From contig DAOOVO010000004.1 in assembly GCA_035370245.1 (NCBI GenBank), positions 1-64,000 on the forward strand: a stretch of DNA of 64,000 nt, written 5' to 3'. The notes under the pieces are model-generated. The model saw only the letters and a list, made by a program, of their open reading frames with translations. It was not told the DNA's origin and ran no database searches. Below, piece by piece: positions 55,905-64,000 of the stretch (position 1 is its first letter; each line of letters begins with the position of its first letter). This DNA comes from Pseudobacteroides sp035370245 (lineage in GTDB: Bacteria > Bacillota > Clostridia > Acetivibrionales > DSM-2933). The position numbers were made by a program, and so were the translations under genes.

Positions 55905-55960
55905 ATTGATATTATCAATTTGTTATTATCATTATAATACTTTATGTGTGGTATTGTCAA
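55905..55960 (-). promoter_or_regulatory. Promoter and candidate operator of the NrtR-like gene
   Basis: On the minus strand TTGACA (55955-55960) and TATAAT (55931-55936) are 18 bp apart. Between it and the gene is a palindrome ATTGATA-T-TATCAAT (55905-55919), a possible self-regulatory operator. TGTTATTATCATT (55921-55933) overlaps the -10 and recurs near the PARG promoter. Confidence 0.6.
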
Positions 55961-56013
55961 TATTTATTTTTATATAAATAAAAAATAGTAAATCAATGTA
56001 TAGAATTAAGATT

Positions 56014-56040
56014 TTTTGCACTTATTGTGTATTCCCTGTA
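56014..56040. other. Right attachment site of the dpaB element
   Basis: Core GTATTCCCTGTA lies at 56029-56040. Inside it, TTTTGCACTT at 56014-56023 is the other 10-bp arm of the reconstituted attP, inverted relative to the left-end arm. Confidence 0.8.
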
Positions 56041-56318
56041 CACGGAGCAATAACCAAAACATCCAAATAGCCCTTTGGACCTATGGGTTCAACCTCTTTA
56101 ATGGTTGTCATAGGATCCTTGCCTGTAATTTTCTTTAATTTGTCTTTGAGATCCTGAGCCGTACCGAATCTGGTATCAGTCTCATCAACAATGCTAGATA
56201 ATATGGGAAAAACCTCCGCACCTTCCGAAACCAACTTTTCAACTTCAGGAACAATTTTCCCAATTGTACAAAAAGACCCTGTCATTGCAAGGCCGATCTT
56301 TAACCCTTGAAGTAACAT
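56022..56318 (-). CDS. dpaB: dpaB (spoVFB) 5' segment of a split gene
   Basis: This encodes the N-terminal half of dipicolinate synthase subunit B, a flavoprotein-like subunit acting in the mother cell with DpaA. Residues include KIGLAMTGSFCTI, TDTRFG and DVLVIAPCTGNT; the frame then reads Q-stop in element sequence, giving a 98-aa truncated product. True dpaB sequence ends at 56029. Joining to 16580-16868 continues as GNTLAKISNAITDT and gives 192 aa, the normal length. GGGGGT precedes ATG 56318, 3 bp after dpaA. Confidence 0.93.
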   Translation of the reverse strand: MLLQGLKIGLAMTGSFCTIGKIVPEVEKLVSEGAEVFPILSSIVDETDTRFGTAQDLKDKLKKITGKDPMTTIKEVEPIGPKGYLDVLVIAPCTGNTQ

Positions 56319-56321
56319 ATA

Positions 56322-57194
56322 CTATACCCCCAACTCGCCTATAATATTAAAAACAGTCTCTTTTATAAATTTAGCAGCAGTAATAGGAGCAACCTTACCG
56401 GGAAGTGAAAGAGCCCAAATCGCTTTTACTCCTAATTCCTTTGCCTTGTCAAAGTCTACTCCCCCAGGCTTAGAGGCTAAATCTATTATTAAACAGTCTT
56501 TATTTAAAAGCTTCAATTTACTTTCATCCAATATAATACTCGGAATTGTATTAAAAATAGCATCCGCTTGAGGAATAATACTATCGATGTTATCCAATAA
56601 TACGGGTTTATATCCATAGCTTTTGATCCATGCTATATCCGAGAACTTTCTTGCCTCAACATATACTTCTGCTCCAAGTGCAGAAAGCATTTTTGCGAGT
56701 ATTTTACCGATCCTGCCAAACCCAAGTATAAGGCACTTACTGTCATGGAGAGTTATAGCCATTTCCTCCATGGCAATCTGTATGGCCCCCTCAGCTGTAG
56801 GTATAGCATTTAGAACAGCCATATCCTCCCTCTCTAGTATGTCAACGGTATTAACATCATAGAGTTGTGCCAGCTGCTGTATTTTCTTACTCACTCTTCC
56901 AGCAATGAATATTTGGTTTTTTTTCATAGTCTGGAATATTTCATTTATGTATATTTTTCCTTGATGAAAGGGTGCATTGATAGTTTCATTATCATTAGAA
57001 CAAGGAAGAGGACCTATAACAATGTCTGCTTCGCTAACAGCTGTATTCATATCCGGACTTTCCGGCAAACCCGTATCAAAACTCGCATTGTTAAAACCAT
57101 ATATGTCAACCTTGTAACCATCTTGTGCAATAAAATTAGCAAGTTTAATGCTTCTTATATCTCCTCCGATAACGGTAAATTTTATATTACCCAT
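56322..57194 (-). CDS. dpaA: Dipicolinate synthase subunit A
   Basis: A 290-aa protein with a Rossmann fold of the dehydrogenase type. FTVIGGDIRSIKLANFI is at the N-terminus, then the nucleotide-binding CLILGFGRIGKILAKMLSALGAEVYV (about 152-177) and LIIDLASKPGGVDF. With DpaB it makes dipicolinic acid from the lysine-pathway intermediate for loading into the forespore. Its partner dpaB starts 3 bp downstream but is cut after 97 codons by the inserted element. Expression in the mother cell is known for the family. Confidence 0.95.
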   Translation of the reverse strand: MGNIKFTVIGGDIRSIKLANFIAQDGYKVDIYGFNNASFDTGLPESPDMNTAVSEADIVIGPLPCSNDNETINAPFHQGKIYINEIFQTMKKNQIFIAGRVSKKIQQLAQLYDVNTVDILEREDMAVLNAIPTAEGAIQIAMEEMAITLHDSKCLILGFGRIGKILAKMLSALGAEVYVEARKFSDIAWIKSYGYKPVLLDNIDSIIPQADAIFNTIPSIILDESKLKLLNKDCLIIDLASKPGGVDFDKAKELGVKAIWALSLPGKVAPITAAKFIKETVFNIIGELGV

Positions 57195-57293
57195 TTTTAT
57201 CCCCCTGAGGTATTATGGTGACTAGTATATGTTATGTGACTTAAAGGGTTTAAGTGCTTGTACATTGACATAACAAAACCTATAAAAACCCAC

Positions 57294-57332
57294 AAAAAAA
57301 CAAATACACCATTGGCATTGGTGCATTTGTTT
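57294..57332 (-). terminator. Terminator of the XDoc carbohydrate-binding protein gene
   Basis: The stem 57298-57311 with 57319-57332 (one mismatch) is followed on the minus strand by a U-run (plus A-run 57294-57300). Confidence 0.8.
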
Positions 57333-57356
57333 TTTATTTAATATATTTACTTAATT

Positions 57357-58838
57357 TTAATAATCATTGGTTGTTTTACCAAAATACTGAGCAACTATGA
57401 CAATATCTGCTATATTTATTACTTCATCCAAATTAAAATCTCTCACAGTACTGTAAAGCTCATCACCGGTTGTGCAGTTAAAGGCTTTAGCCATATCAAT
57501 AACATCCATCATATTGATTGCTTTGTCCTTTATAATATCGCCCGGCCACATTTCAATAGGTTTATCCTCTGTTGAAATAACCGTTTTACCGTAAACTTCG
57601 ATATGCACTATTCTGTCGAGATATCCATCTTTCCAAATTTTCAACGATGTCGGTAAAACATCATGTACATCGGCCTCAAAATAACCATTTGAATCAGTAA
57701 TTGCAATTATTCCCGAATTTGGTTTTTCTATTTTGAATCCCTCATTAACCATGGAATTTTCCGAATCAAAACCTGCTTTAACATAACCGCAAATCTTATA
57801 AATAGAAGGCTTCTCTTCAAGTAATTCACTCTGGCCAGGCTCAGTCTTTTTACTTTGCGAGAACTTAACCCAGTCAACATTTATAGTTCCTTCCCCTCTG
57901 TAGATGATATAAATATCCCTTTTCGAAAAGCCGGCATCTACACGATTTAACCGAAATGCCTGTTCGCTAAAGCTTGTCAATCCGTCTCCGGTATCTTTTA
58001 AATCAACTGTGCCAATAAGAGCTCCATCCAAACCGTCCATCCTTATCTCAAGGCTTCCTGTCTTACCCTCTGCTGCTGCAACAGCTACATTTAAAGAAAA
58101 GATATTCAAACTGTCATAGCCGGAAAAACCACTAAACAAAACATCTTCTACCACCATATAATCTCCATCATCAAATGAACTTAAATATCCGTTTTCCTTT
58201 ACAGTTCCATAAGACTTTAATTTTTCAGCTTTAACCATTATTGGTATTGAATACCCTGCAGGCACTGTTGGAATTGGAGTCGGTAAGTATTCCAGCCTTT
58301 TAAAGGACATGGCATCAGCATAACATTTTTGATCAGTCACAGCCCTTAAAACTACATTAACAACACTGCCCTTCCTAAACTCCATGAATTCACCGTAATC
58401 CTTCTTTAATGTAATATTCCCTTTTGAATTTACATTATAAAAGCTATCAACATATTGGCCATCACAAAAAACAGTGTATTTTACCAATCCGTTTTCAACA
58501 CCTTCCGGAATTAACGCTTTAATTTGATAATACGCATCAACCGGAACCTTAAACTCCCACATGTAGGTACTTCCTATTTTGGTAGTAGAATAGCAGGAAC
58601 CGCCATAACCAAATTTTTCTAAATCCCATTCTCCCTTTTTCATGTTAGTATAATTATCAATAATTGTTTCGGCAGATGGTGTGGGTGTTGGCGTTGGTGC
58701 AAGAACCATTGCCCCATCATTGGGGTATAACGCTACCGCATGGCTTTTACCGACAAAGCCGACAGGTGAATAAGAAAATGCTAAAACTGATATGTACACT
58801 AATGTTAACACAAATGCAACTAACTTTTTAGGAATCAT
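57357..58838 (-). CDS. Secreted carbohydrate-binding XDoc protein (no catalytic domain seen)
   Basis: A 493-aa protein with a signal peptide, a short TP-rich linker, a beta-sandwich domain (about 58-185, YTNMKKGEWDLEKFGYGG...YADAMSFKRL) resembling golvesin/xanthan-lyase C-terminal domains, and a CBM6-like domain (about 200-330, KAEKLKSYGTV...INVDWVKFS). An X-module (about 345-420) and dockerin (about 425-490; DKAINMMDVIDMAK, DEVINIADIVIVAQ) follow. It probably adds binding capacity to a cellulosome. AGGAGG precedes ATG 58838. It sits between dpaA and pnp-side genes, interrupting the Bacillus-like order. Confidence 0.85.
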   Translation of the reverse strand: MIPKKLVAFVLTLVYISVLAFSYSPVGFVGKSHAVALYPNDGAMVLAPTPTPTPSAETIIDNYTNMKKGEWDLEKFGYGGSCYSTTKIGSTYMWEFKVPVDAYYQIKALIPEGVENGLVKYTVFCDGQYVDSFYNVNSKGNITLKKDYGEFMEFRKGSVVNVVLRAVTDQKCYADAMSFKRLEYLPTPIPTVPAGYSIPIMVKAEKLKSYGTVKENGYLSSFDDGDYMVVEDVLFSGFSGYDSLNIFSLNVAVAAAEGKTGSLEIRMDGLDGALIGTVDLKDTGDGLTSFSEQAFRLNRVDAGFSKRDIYIIYRGEGTINVDWVKFSQSKKTEPGQSELLEEKPSIYKICGYVKAGFDSENSMVNEGFKIEKPNSGIIAITDSNGYFEADVHDVLPTSLKIWKDGYLDRIVHIEVYGKTVISTEDKPIEMWPGDIIKDKAINMMDVIDMAKAFNCTTGDELYSTVRDFNLDEVINIADIVIVAQYFGKTTNDY

Positions 58839-58859
58839 AGTAATACCTCCTATACTATT

Positions 58860-59040
58860 AATACGCTATTAGTCTTACATTTAACAGAAGAAAAATGTAA
58901 GACTAACAGCATTTAATGTAATAATAAAAGTAAAATCAATTGATTTTATCATGTGCAATTTCCGTAAACCCGGATATACACATTTCTGACTTTATTATAT
59001 CATTGCAGTTACATAGTGTCAACTTTGTTTTACGAAATAT
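58860..59040. other. Intergenic region
   Basis: AT-rich sequence between two minus-strand genes. A short TTACATTTAACAGAAG / AAAAATGTAAGACTAACAG block shows local repetition (58875-58912). No gene is seen. Confidence 0.35.
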
Positions 59041-62000
59041 TTACCTAACCGATTTTATAATTATTTTTTCATTTTCCGCATCTATGGCAACGTCTGCACC
59101 CAACAGCTCACAAACAGCTCTTAACGGCAGTAGAGTTTGTGCATTAACTATTATTGCTGGAACATCAATACTTACTTTTTCATTATTAACAGCCACTTCC
59201 CTGCTTCCGATTTTAAAAACCATATTTTTTCCGCTTTTACTTATATTTACGCTCTGAGTCTCACCGTCCCAATTTACATCTGCTTTCAATGCTTCTGCCA
59301 AAGCCCGCACAGGCACTAATGTTCTGCCACTCTTTATTAAAGGCCTGAAACCTGAATCCATCCCTTTTCCGTCAATAATAACTTCCATGTCAGATTGTAC
59401 AAACTCTCCATTATTTATGTCGGCTATTACTCTTTCATTTGATATTATTTGGACTTGGTATCCATCTGATTTTATACTGTTGCCTTTACCATCCGATGCC
59501 ATTATGTAATACTTTAATACGCCTGTTTTATTGATGCCGGGAATCAATCCTGCAAAGTTTCCAGAATTTGTTTTATCAAGTATTATCTCGTGTCCGTTTT
59601 CTATAATCAGTCTGACTTCTTTGTCGAAAGACGGATCATTAATCTTCACCTGAATTGGTATATTCTCTTCCAATCCAACTGCTTCATAGTTGTTATGCAA
59701 TATTTTACTGTCCGAAGAAGCAATCCTTATGGGATTGTCCACAAATGGCTTTGTATCCATAGGATGAAATCCGGCTCCCCAACCAAAAAGTGTACCACTC
59801 TTATTTAATGCATATATGCCGTATTGATATATTAAAAACTTTTCCACATTATCAAGTATCTTTTGGGGCTTTTCTGAAAATTCAGTTGTTCCATTGCCCA
59901 CCTGCCCCGATACGTTATACCCCCATGTATAAAGGCTTCCGTCTTTTTTTAGTGCAGCACAAACACCCTTTTTTATATGAGCCTCCTTAACATTGTCCAT
60001 AATTTTACGGGGCTTGATATCTTCGTTTATTATTATTAGGTCCTCTCCAATTTCTTGAATTATTACAGGTCCATATTCCCACAACGAACCATCTTTGCAT
60101 ATGGCCAATCCCCTGCCATTATCATGTTCTGCATAAACTACATTATCCATTACTTTAGAGAAATTCAATTTGATTTCTTCACCGAAATAGCTTGTAAAAG
60201 CATCATCTCCATATCCTCTTACCCAAAGCTCACTGTTAGCAGTTATATAGAAATCCTGTTCATAGCTTAAAAAGCCCTCAATATTGTCAATATCCTTATA
60301 AGCGTTTTGCAAAATTGCATTTTGGAATTCCTCATTGTTTTCGCTTAGTTCTAGAGCCTCACTGCTTAAATTCCAATGTGATTTGTCTTTTTTTATAACA
60401 TCAAACATCTTTGTTTTACTATCAAATTTTTCTACTCCATCCATAATCTTCATAAAATCTTTTGCTTTTACATCCTGAACATAGTAGTCGGAAGGACAAC
60501 CATATAAAACCCCGTCGTTGGTTATTACAAATATATTATGTTCATGAAACTCCAATTCTTTTACATTATCCAGAAGTTTTACAGGAGGCTGATAATTGAC
60601 AGTGTCTCCTTCTTTTGTTTCAACAGGTCTTCCGACACTGATCCATAAAGTATCATCATTGTATATCATGTAAATGTTATTACTGTAGTTTGTATAAATC
60701 TTTTTTATTTTAGATCCGTCTATGTTAATTTTGTTATGCACAGTATCGCCATATATATTATAATCCACTCTCCAAACAGTATTGTCATCCTTTACATATA
60801 TTCTGTCGGATTTCATCTTACAATCAAAATCATATCTACTTATGCGATAAGTACCGCTCTCATTATCGAATATGAATTCCCATTTTTCCCCATCAGGTCT
60901 ATTTATTATTGCACCGTTTGAATTCCATATAACATTTTTCGAAGCATTTTTTACAATTACATCATTTCTTTGGTTGTTAAATTTTGAAGGAATCCACATT
61001 AATGTGTCATCTTTTTTAAGTATCATTGAAAAATCATCATACACTTTGGATACGTCTTTCGATAACACTGCAGGCATCGAGTAAGTGCTTTTAGGTAACT
61101 TTGTACCGCAAACAGAAATGGTACCGTCATTTTTAATTATTTGTATATTTTTATAACCGCATTTTGCATATTTTACACCTGTCATTAATTTTTGGGGCAG
61201 TACGGTATTTAACTTGCTACCGTAAATCATATAATCCATATCCCACACCCATAAGCTGCCGTCCGCCTTTATTGCACAACTGGTGCCGCTCTGGTTCATA
61301 GAGCCTGAATCATTATTGGAGTTTGCATACACAACATTTGTTAATATCAGCTTTGGAATAAATGAATAACTATAGCTTGATGTTTCCGAATCTTCATCCT
61401 CTTCATTTTCGGTAATATATATCTTCCACAGATTATTGTCATTTGTTATATAATGGTTATTCGTAACGAATTTAACATTATCGGCAATTTTAATCTTATT
61501 AACACCTTTACCCATGTCATATCCGTTGTAATAATTCCTTATTCCATATAAAGTTGATTTTTTATCAATAATATAAATGCAATTGCTTCCATAAGCTATT
61601 GATTTCACGCCTCCATACAGGAACATGGGCTTATTAACCTTTGACTCTTTCTCAAGAAATACTCTTCCTCCCCACACCCATACGGAACCGTCTTTTTTCA
61701 AAGCGGACAGGCCGGAAATGGCCATAACGTTATCCATAATCTTTATGGGCTTATCGCTTTCCTTAAGAGTGTTTTCGGCAAACTGTCCCATTGTGTTCTT
61801 TCCCCAAACCCAAACAGTACCATCTTTTTTTAATGCTATGTAGGAACTTTCCATTCTATCTGTATCGATATCCATATATCCGTCCGAAATCTTAGCATAC
61901 TTCTGCCCATCATCCTGAGGTATTGACCATATAGAACCATCGGATTTCAGTCCAATAGCACCTGCAACCTTTATAAAGCCGGAATCATCACCTTTAGCCG

Positions 62001-62088
62001 CACTTCCGACAGTTGTATTTGTAAATATTACCGATAAGAGTACTGACATTATTGTTATTATGTTTACAATCTTAATTCCCGTTTTCAT
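59041..62088 (-). CDS. Secreted RCC1-repeat protein with copper amine oxidase-like C-terminal domain
   Basis: This protein of about 1015 aa has a signal peptide (about 1-32) and many RCC1-like repeats of the form SALKKDGSVWVWGGR or CAALKKDGSLYTWGYNVSGQVGNG, which should fold as one or two beta-propellers (about 35-780). A beta domain follows (about 800-890). The copper amine oxidase N-domain-like module (about 905-1015) has SGRTLVPVRALAEALKADVNW and AQTLLPLRAVCELLGADV. It is presumably an envelope or surface protein. No catalytic motif is seen. GGGGGA precedes ATG 62088. Confidence 0.88.
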   Translation of the reverse strand: MKTGIKIVNIITIMSVLLSVIFTNTTVGSAAKGDDSGFIKVAGAIGLKSDGSIWSIPQDDGQKYAKISDGYMDIDTDRMESSYIALKKDGTVWVWGKNTMGQFAENTLKESDKPIKIMDNVMAISGLSALKKDGSVWVWGGRVFLEKESKVNKPMFLYGGVKSIAYGSNCIYIIDKKSTLYGIRNYYNGYDMGKGVNKIKIADNVKFVTNNHYITNDNNLWKIYITENEEDEDSETSSYSYSFIPKLILTNVVYANSNNDSGSMNQSGTSCAIKADGSLWVWDMDYMIYGSKLNTVLPQKLMTGVKYAKCGYKNIQIIKNDGTISVCGTKLPKSTYSMPAVLSKDVSKVYDDFSMILKKDDTLMWIPSKFNNQRNDVIVKNASKNVIWNSNGAIINRPDGEKWEFIFDNESGTYRISRYDFDCKMKSDRIYVKDDNTVWRVDYNIYGDTVHNKINIDGSKIKKIYTNYSNNIYMIYNDDTLWISVGRPVETKEGDTVNYQPPVKLLDNVKELEFHEHNIFVITNDGVLYGCPSDYYVQDVKAKDFMKIMDGVEKFDSKTKMFDVIKKDKSHWNLSSEALELSENNEEFQNAILQNAYKDIDNIEGFLSYEQDFYITANSELWVRGYGDDAFTSYFGEEIKLNFSKVMDNVVYAEHDNGRGLAICKDGSLWEYGPVIIQEIGEDLIIINEDIKPRKIMDNVKEAHIKKGVCAALKKDGSLYTWGYNVSGQVGNGTTEFSEKPQKILDNVEKFLIYQYGIYALNKSGTLFGWGAGFHPMDTKPFVDNPIRIASSDSKILHNNYEAVGLEENIPIQVKINDPSFDKEVRLIIENGHEIILDKTNSGNFAGLIPGINKTGVLKYYIMASDGKGNSIKSDGYQVQIISNERVIADINNGEFVQSDMEVIIDGKGMDSGFRPLIKSGRTLVPVRALAEALKADVNWDGETQSVNISKSGKNMVFKIGSREVAVNNEKVSIDVPAIIVNAQTLLPLRAVCELLGADVAIDAENEKIIIKSVR

Positions 62089-62215
62089 TTTAATCCCCCA
62101 ATTAATATTCAATATTCTTCAATATTCTCTCCACTAAATTAAAGTCCCTAAGCCTTGTCATTTAAAAGACTTACGGGACTTAATTTAAATTATTCGTTAA
62201 CTTCATCAAAAATTC

Positions 62216-63469
62216 TTATATATAGTTCTTCAATTCTATTTTGTTCTTGAAGCTTCCCACAACCGAAAAACCCATTAAATCGAAATCAAATATCTGGTCG
62301 ATGATCTCTATGGCATTTTCAATGCTGATGTCATCAATCTTCTTTAAAATCTGATCCGGTGAATATATCCTTCCAAGCATTAATTCCGATTTTCCTATGC
62401 TGTTCATTCTGCTGCTGGTGCTTTCTAGGCCCAATATATAGTTACCCTTTAATTGTTCCTTGGATTTTTCCAAATCCTCTTTACTTATACCGTTTTTCTT
62501 GAGCTCTTTAATTTCTGCCATAACAAGCTCAACTACCTTTTCCATATGCTCAGGATTCATTCCGGCATAAATGGTATAAAGTCCATTATTTTTATATGAT
62601 GCAGGGTATGAATAAATGGAATATACAAGACCCTTCTCTTCTCTAATCTTCTGAAAAAGCCTTGAACTCATCCCGCCTCCAAATATGTTGTTAACTGCCA
62701 GTAAAGTGTATATTTCATCTTTTCCGTGACTGATGCCGTTAAATCCAATACACATATGGACCTGCTCAGTATCTTTTTCCATATATATGGAATTCGGTTT
62801 AAATTTTGCAGCAGTATATTCATTAATGTTTGTATTTACTTTGTTCCATTTTGAAAACCTTTCATTAATCATGGCCATTAGGGCATCATCATCATAATTG
62901 CCGGCCACTGAAATTACCGAATTAGCTGCTGTATAGTTTTCATCTATATAATCCACCATGTTCTGGCGAGTTATACCCTTAAGACTTTCCTGAGTTCCCA
63001 AAATAGGATACCCCAAAGTATCATCTTGCCAGATTGTCTCAGATAAAACATCATGAACAAGCTCTTCCGGAGAATCCTGGTACATGCCTATTTCTTCCAT
63101 TATAACCTTTCTTTCCACCTCAATGTCTTTTTGTTGGAACTTGGAATTGAAAAACATATCAGTTAATACATCTAAGGCTATACCTATATGTGTATCAAGG
63201 GTCTTGGCATAATAACATGTACACTCTTTCCCTGTAAAGGCATTTAACTGCCCGCCAATGTTATCGATACTTTCTGCAATATCCTTGGCACTTCTGGTAT
63301 CTGTACCTTTAAAGAGCATATGCTCAATAAAGTGTGAAATACCGTTATTATCCTTATTTTCATTTCTAGAGCCTGTTCCAACCCATATACCTATTGAAAC
63401 AGACCTGACGTAAGGAATCTTTTCACATACTATTCTAACCCCATTTTCAAGTATTGTTCTCTTGAACAT
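62216..63469 (-). CDS. M16 family zinc peptidase (MlpA/YmxG-like)
   Basis: This protein of about 417 aa has the inverted zinc motif HFIEHMLFKGT (HxxEH), with a downstream Glu ligand about 75 residues later (ERKVIMEEI), and the C-terminal GGGMSSRLFQKIREEKGLVYSI typical of M16B peptidases. No signal peptide, so cytoplasmic. In Bacillus a homologue lies between pnp and the spoVF operon; the same neighbours appear here. ATG 63469 is chosen by the GGAGG upstream. It follows pnp by 72 bp. Confidence 0.93.
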   Translation of the reverse strand: MFKRTILENGVRIVCEKIPYVRSVSIGIWVGTGSRNENKDNNGISHFIEHMLFKGTDTRSAKDIAESIDNIGGQLNAFTGKECTCYYAKTLDTHIGIALDVLTDMFFNSKFQQKDIEVERKVIMEEIGMYQDSPEELVHDVLSETIWQDDTLGYPILGTQESLKGITRQNMVDYIDENYTAANSVISVAGNYDDDALMAMINERFSKWNKVNTNINEYTAAKFKPNSIYMEKDTEQVHMCIGFNGISHGKDEIYTLLAVNNIFGGGMSSRLFQKIREEKGLVYSIYSYPASYKNNGLYTIYAGMNPEHMEKVVELVMAEIKELKKNGISKEDLEKSKEQLKGNYILGLESTSSRMNSIGKSELMLGRIYSPDQILKKIDDISIENAIEIIDQIFDFDLMGFSVVGSFKNKIELKNYI

Positions 63470-63541
63470 AATACCTCCGGCCACATAGTTTATGTTAATA
63501 CTAAACTATATCTTTATAAATTAAGAGCCTGCTATAAGCTT

Positions 63542-64000
63542 TTATTCCTTTGATGCGGTATCAGCCATAGCATCCTTCCTTGATAAGTTAATCCTTCCCT
63601 GTTTATCTATTTCCATAACCTTTACCATAATCTCATCGCCTATTTTTACTATATCCTCAACCTTATCGACTCTCTTTGCATCCAGCTTGGAAATATGCAC
63701 AAGACCTTCTTTTCCAGGCAGGAATTCAACAAATGCACCAAAAGGCATAATCCTCATGACCTTACCCATAAATATCTGACCGGGCTCAACATCTCTTCCG
63801 ATACCTTCTATTATACTTATAGCCTTTCTTCCAGCATTGATATCGGAACATGATACATATACCTTACCGTCATCTTCAATATCAATCTTAACACCTGTTT
63901 CTGCTATTATCTTGTTTATCATCTTTCCGCCAGGTCCGATAACTTCTCTTATCTTATCGGGATCTATGCTGGTTGTAAGTATCTTAGGTGCAAATTGGGA
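63542..64000 (-). CDS. pnp: Polynucleotide phosphorylase, 3' part (runs off the window)
   Basis: The last about 152 residues of PNPase are visible: KH domain (REVIGPGGKMINKI) and S1 domain (GQIFMGKVMRIMPFGAFVEFLPGKEGLVHISKL). The gene continues past 64000 on the minus strand, so the apparent Met at 63922 is internal. PNPase degrades RNA from the 3' end by phosphorolysis. The two catalytic RNase PH domains lie outside the window. Confidence 0.95.
   Translation of the reverse strand, partial: SQFAPKILTTSIDPDKIREVIGPGGKMINKIIAETGVKIDIEDDGKVYVSCSDINAGRKAISIIEGIGRDVEPGQIFMGKVMRIMPFGAFVEFLPGKEGLVHISKLDAKRVDKVEDIVKIGDEIMVKVMEIDKQGRINLSRKDAMADTASKE

Larger units (their letters stand above)
16869..56040. 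mobile_element. Putative skin-like element interrupting dpaB (about 39.2 kb)
   Basis: The element is bounded by the direct repeat GTATTCCCTGTA (plus strand; 16869-16880 and 56029-56040). Excision between the copies removes 39,160 bp and restores dpaB. It encodes one large serine recombinase. Joined inner ends form a 50-bp imperfect palindrome like a serine-recombinase attP. No phage head, tail, lysis or replication genes were recognised; cargo is metabolic, cellulosomal and RNA-repair genes. Sporulation-timed excision is inferred from known skin-type elements. Confidence 0.85.

Noticed and set aside
16869..56040. Element as an ordinary prophage
   Set aside because: Apart from the serine recombinase I saw no capsid, tail, portal, terminase, lysis or phage replication gene.

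Overview
The window comes from a low-GC, spore-forming, cellulosome-producing Clostridia. Five proteins carry dockerins, several as an X-module plus type II dockerin pair (XDoc) on enzymes or accessory proteins. That pattern fits Acetivibrio / Pseudobacteroides cellulosolvens-like bacteria; the species call is inference. No tRNA, rRNA or CRISPR array was seen.

The main result is a split sporulation gene. dpaB (spoVFB, dipicolinate synthase subunit B) lies in two pieces about 39 kb apart on the same (minus) strand: the 5' part at 56029-56318, next to dpaA, and the 3' part at 16580-16880, with its own terminator. The pieces share the 12-bp direct repeat TACAGGGAATAC. Recombination there would restore a 192-codon gene in frame across a conserved TGNT motif. 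The two inner ends, joined in an excised circle, make a 50-bp imperfect palindrome with perfect 10-bp arms, as in serine-recombinase attP sites. One large serine recombinase (24971-26437) lies between the pieces. I read 16869-56040 as a skin-like element excised in the mother cell during sporulation.

Left flank (1-16868): an XDoc protein with a pilin-like tail, a decayed copy of it broken by an IS4-family element, an SGNH esterase lipoprotein, a GH9-CBM3c-CBM3b-XDoc cellulase, a T-box-controlled DAHP synthase, an EamA transporter, a DUF3006-polA-coaE-transglycosylase operon, and an ECF sigma/anti-sigma pair.

Inside the element (16869-56040) no phage structural genes were seen. It holds cell-wall and cellulosome genes (cyclophilin, GH81, CotH, expansin), two MscS channels and the recombinase. 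It also holds an RNA-repair and ADP-ribose/NAD island: HD-Hen1-Pnkp, slipin, two WYL regulators, two RlaP-like nucleotidyltransferases, ADP-ribosylglycohydrolase, bacterial PARG, RtcB-PrfH-RtcB, Tpt1/KptA, pncB, pncA and an NrtR-like regulator. A SUKH protein, two GNATs and a Na+-pumping decarboxylase operon (oadA-oadG-biotin carrier-oadB) complete it.

Right flank (56041-64000): dpaA, an XDoc CBM protein, an RCC1-repeat protein, an M16 protease and the 3' end of pnp. The order pnp / M16 protease / dpaA / dpaB resembles the Bacillus spoVF neighbourhood, which supports the dpaB assignment.
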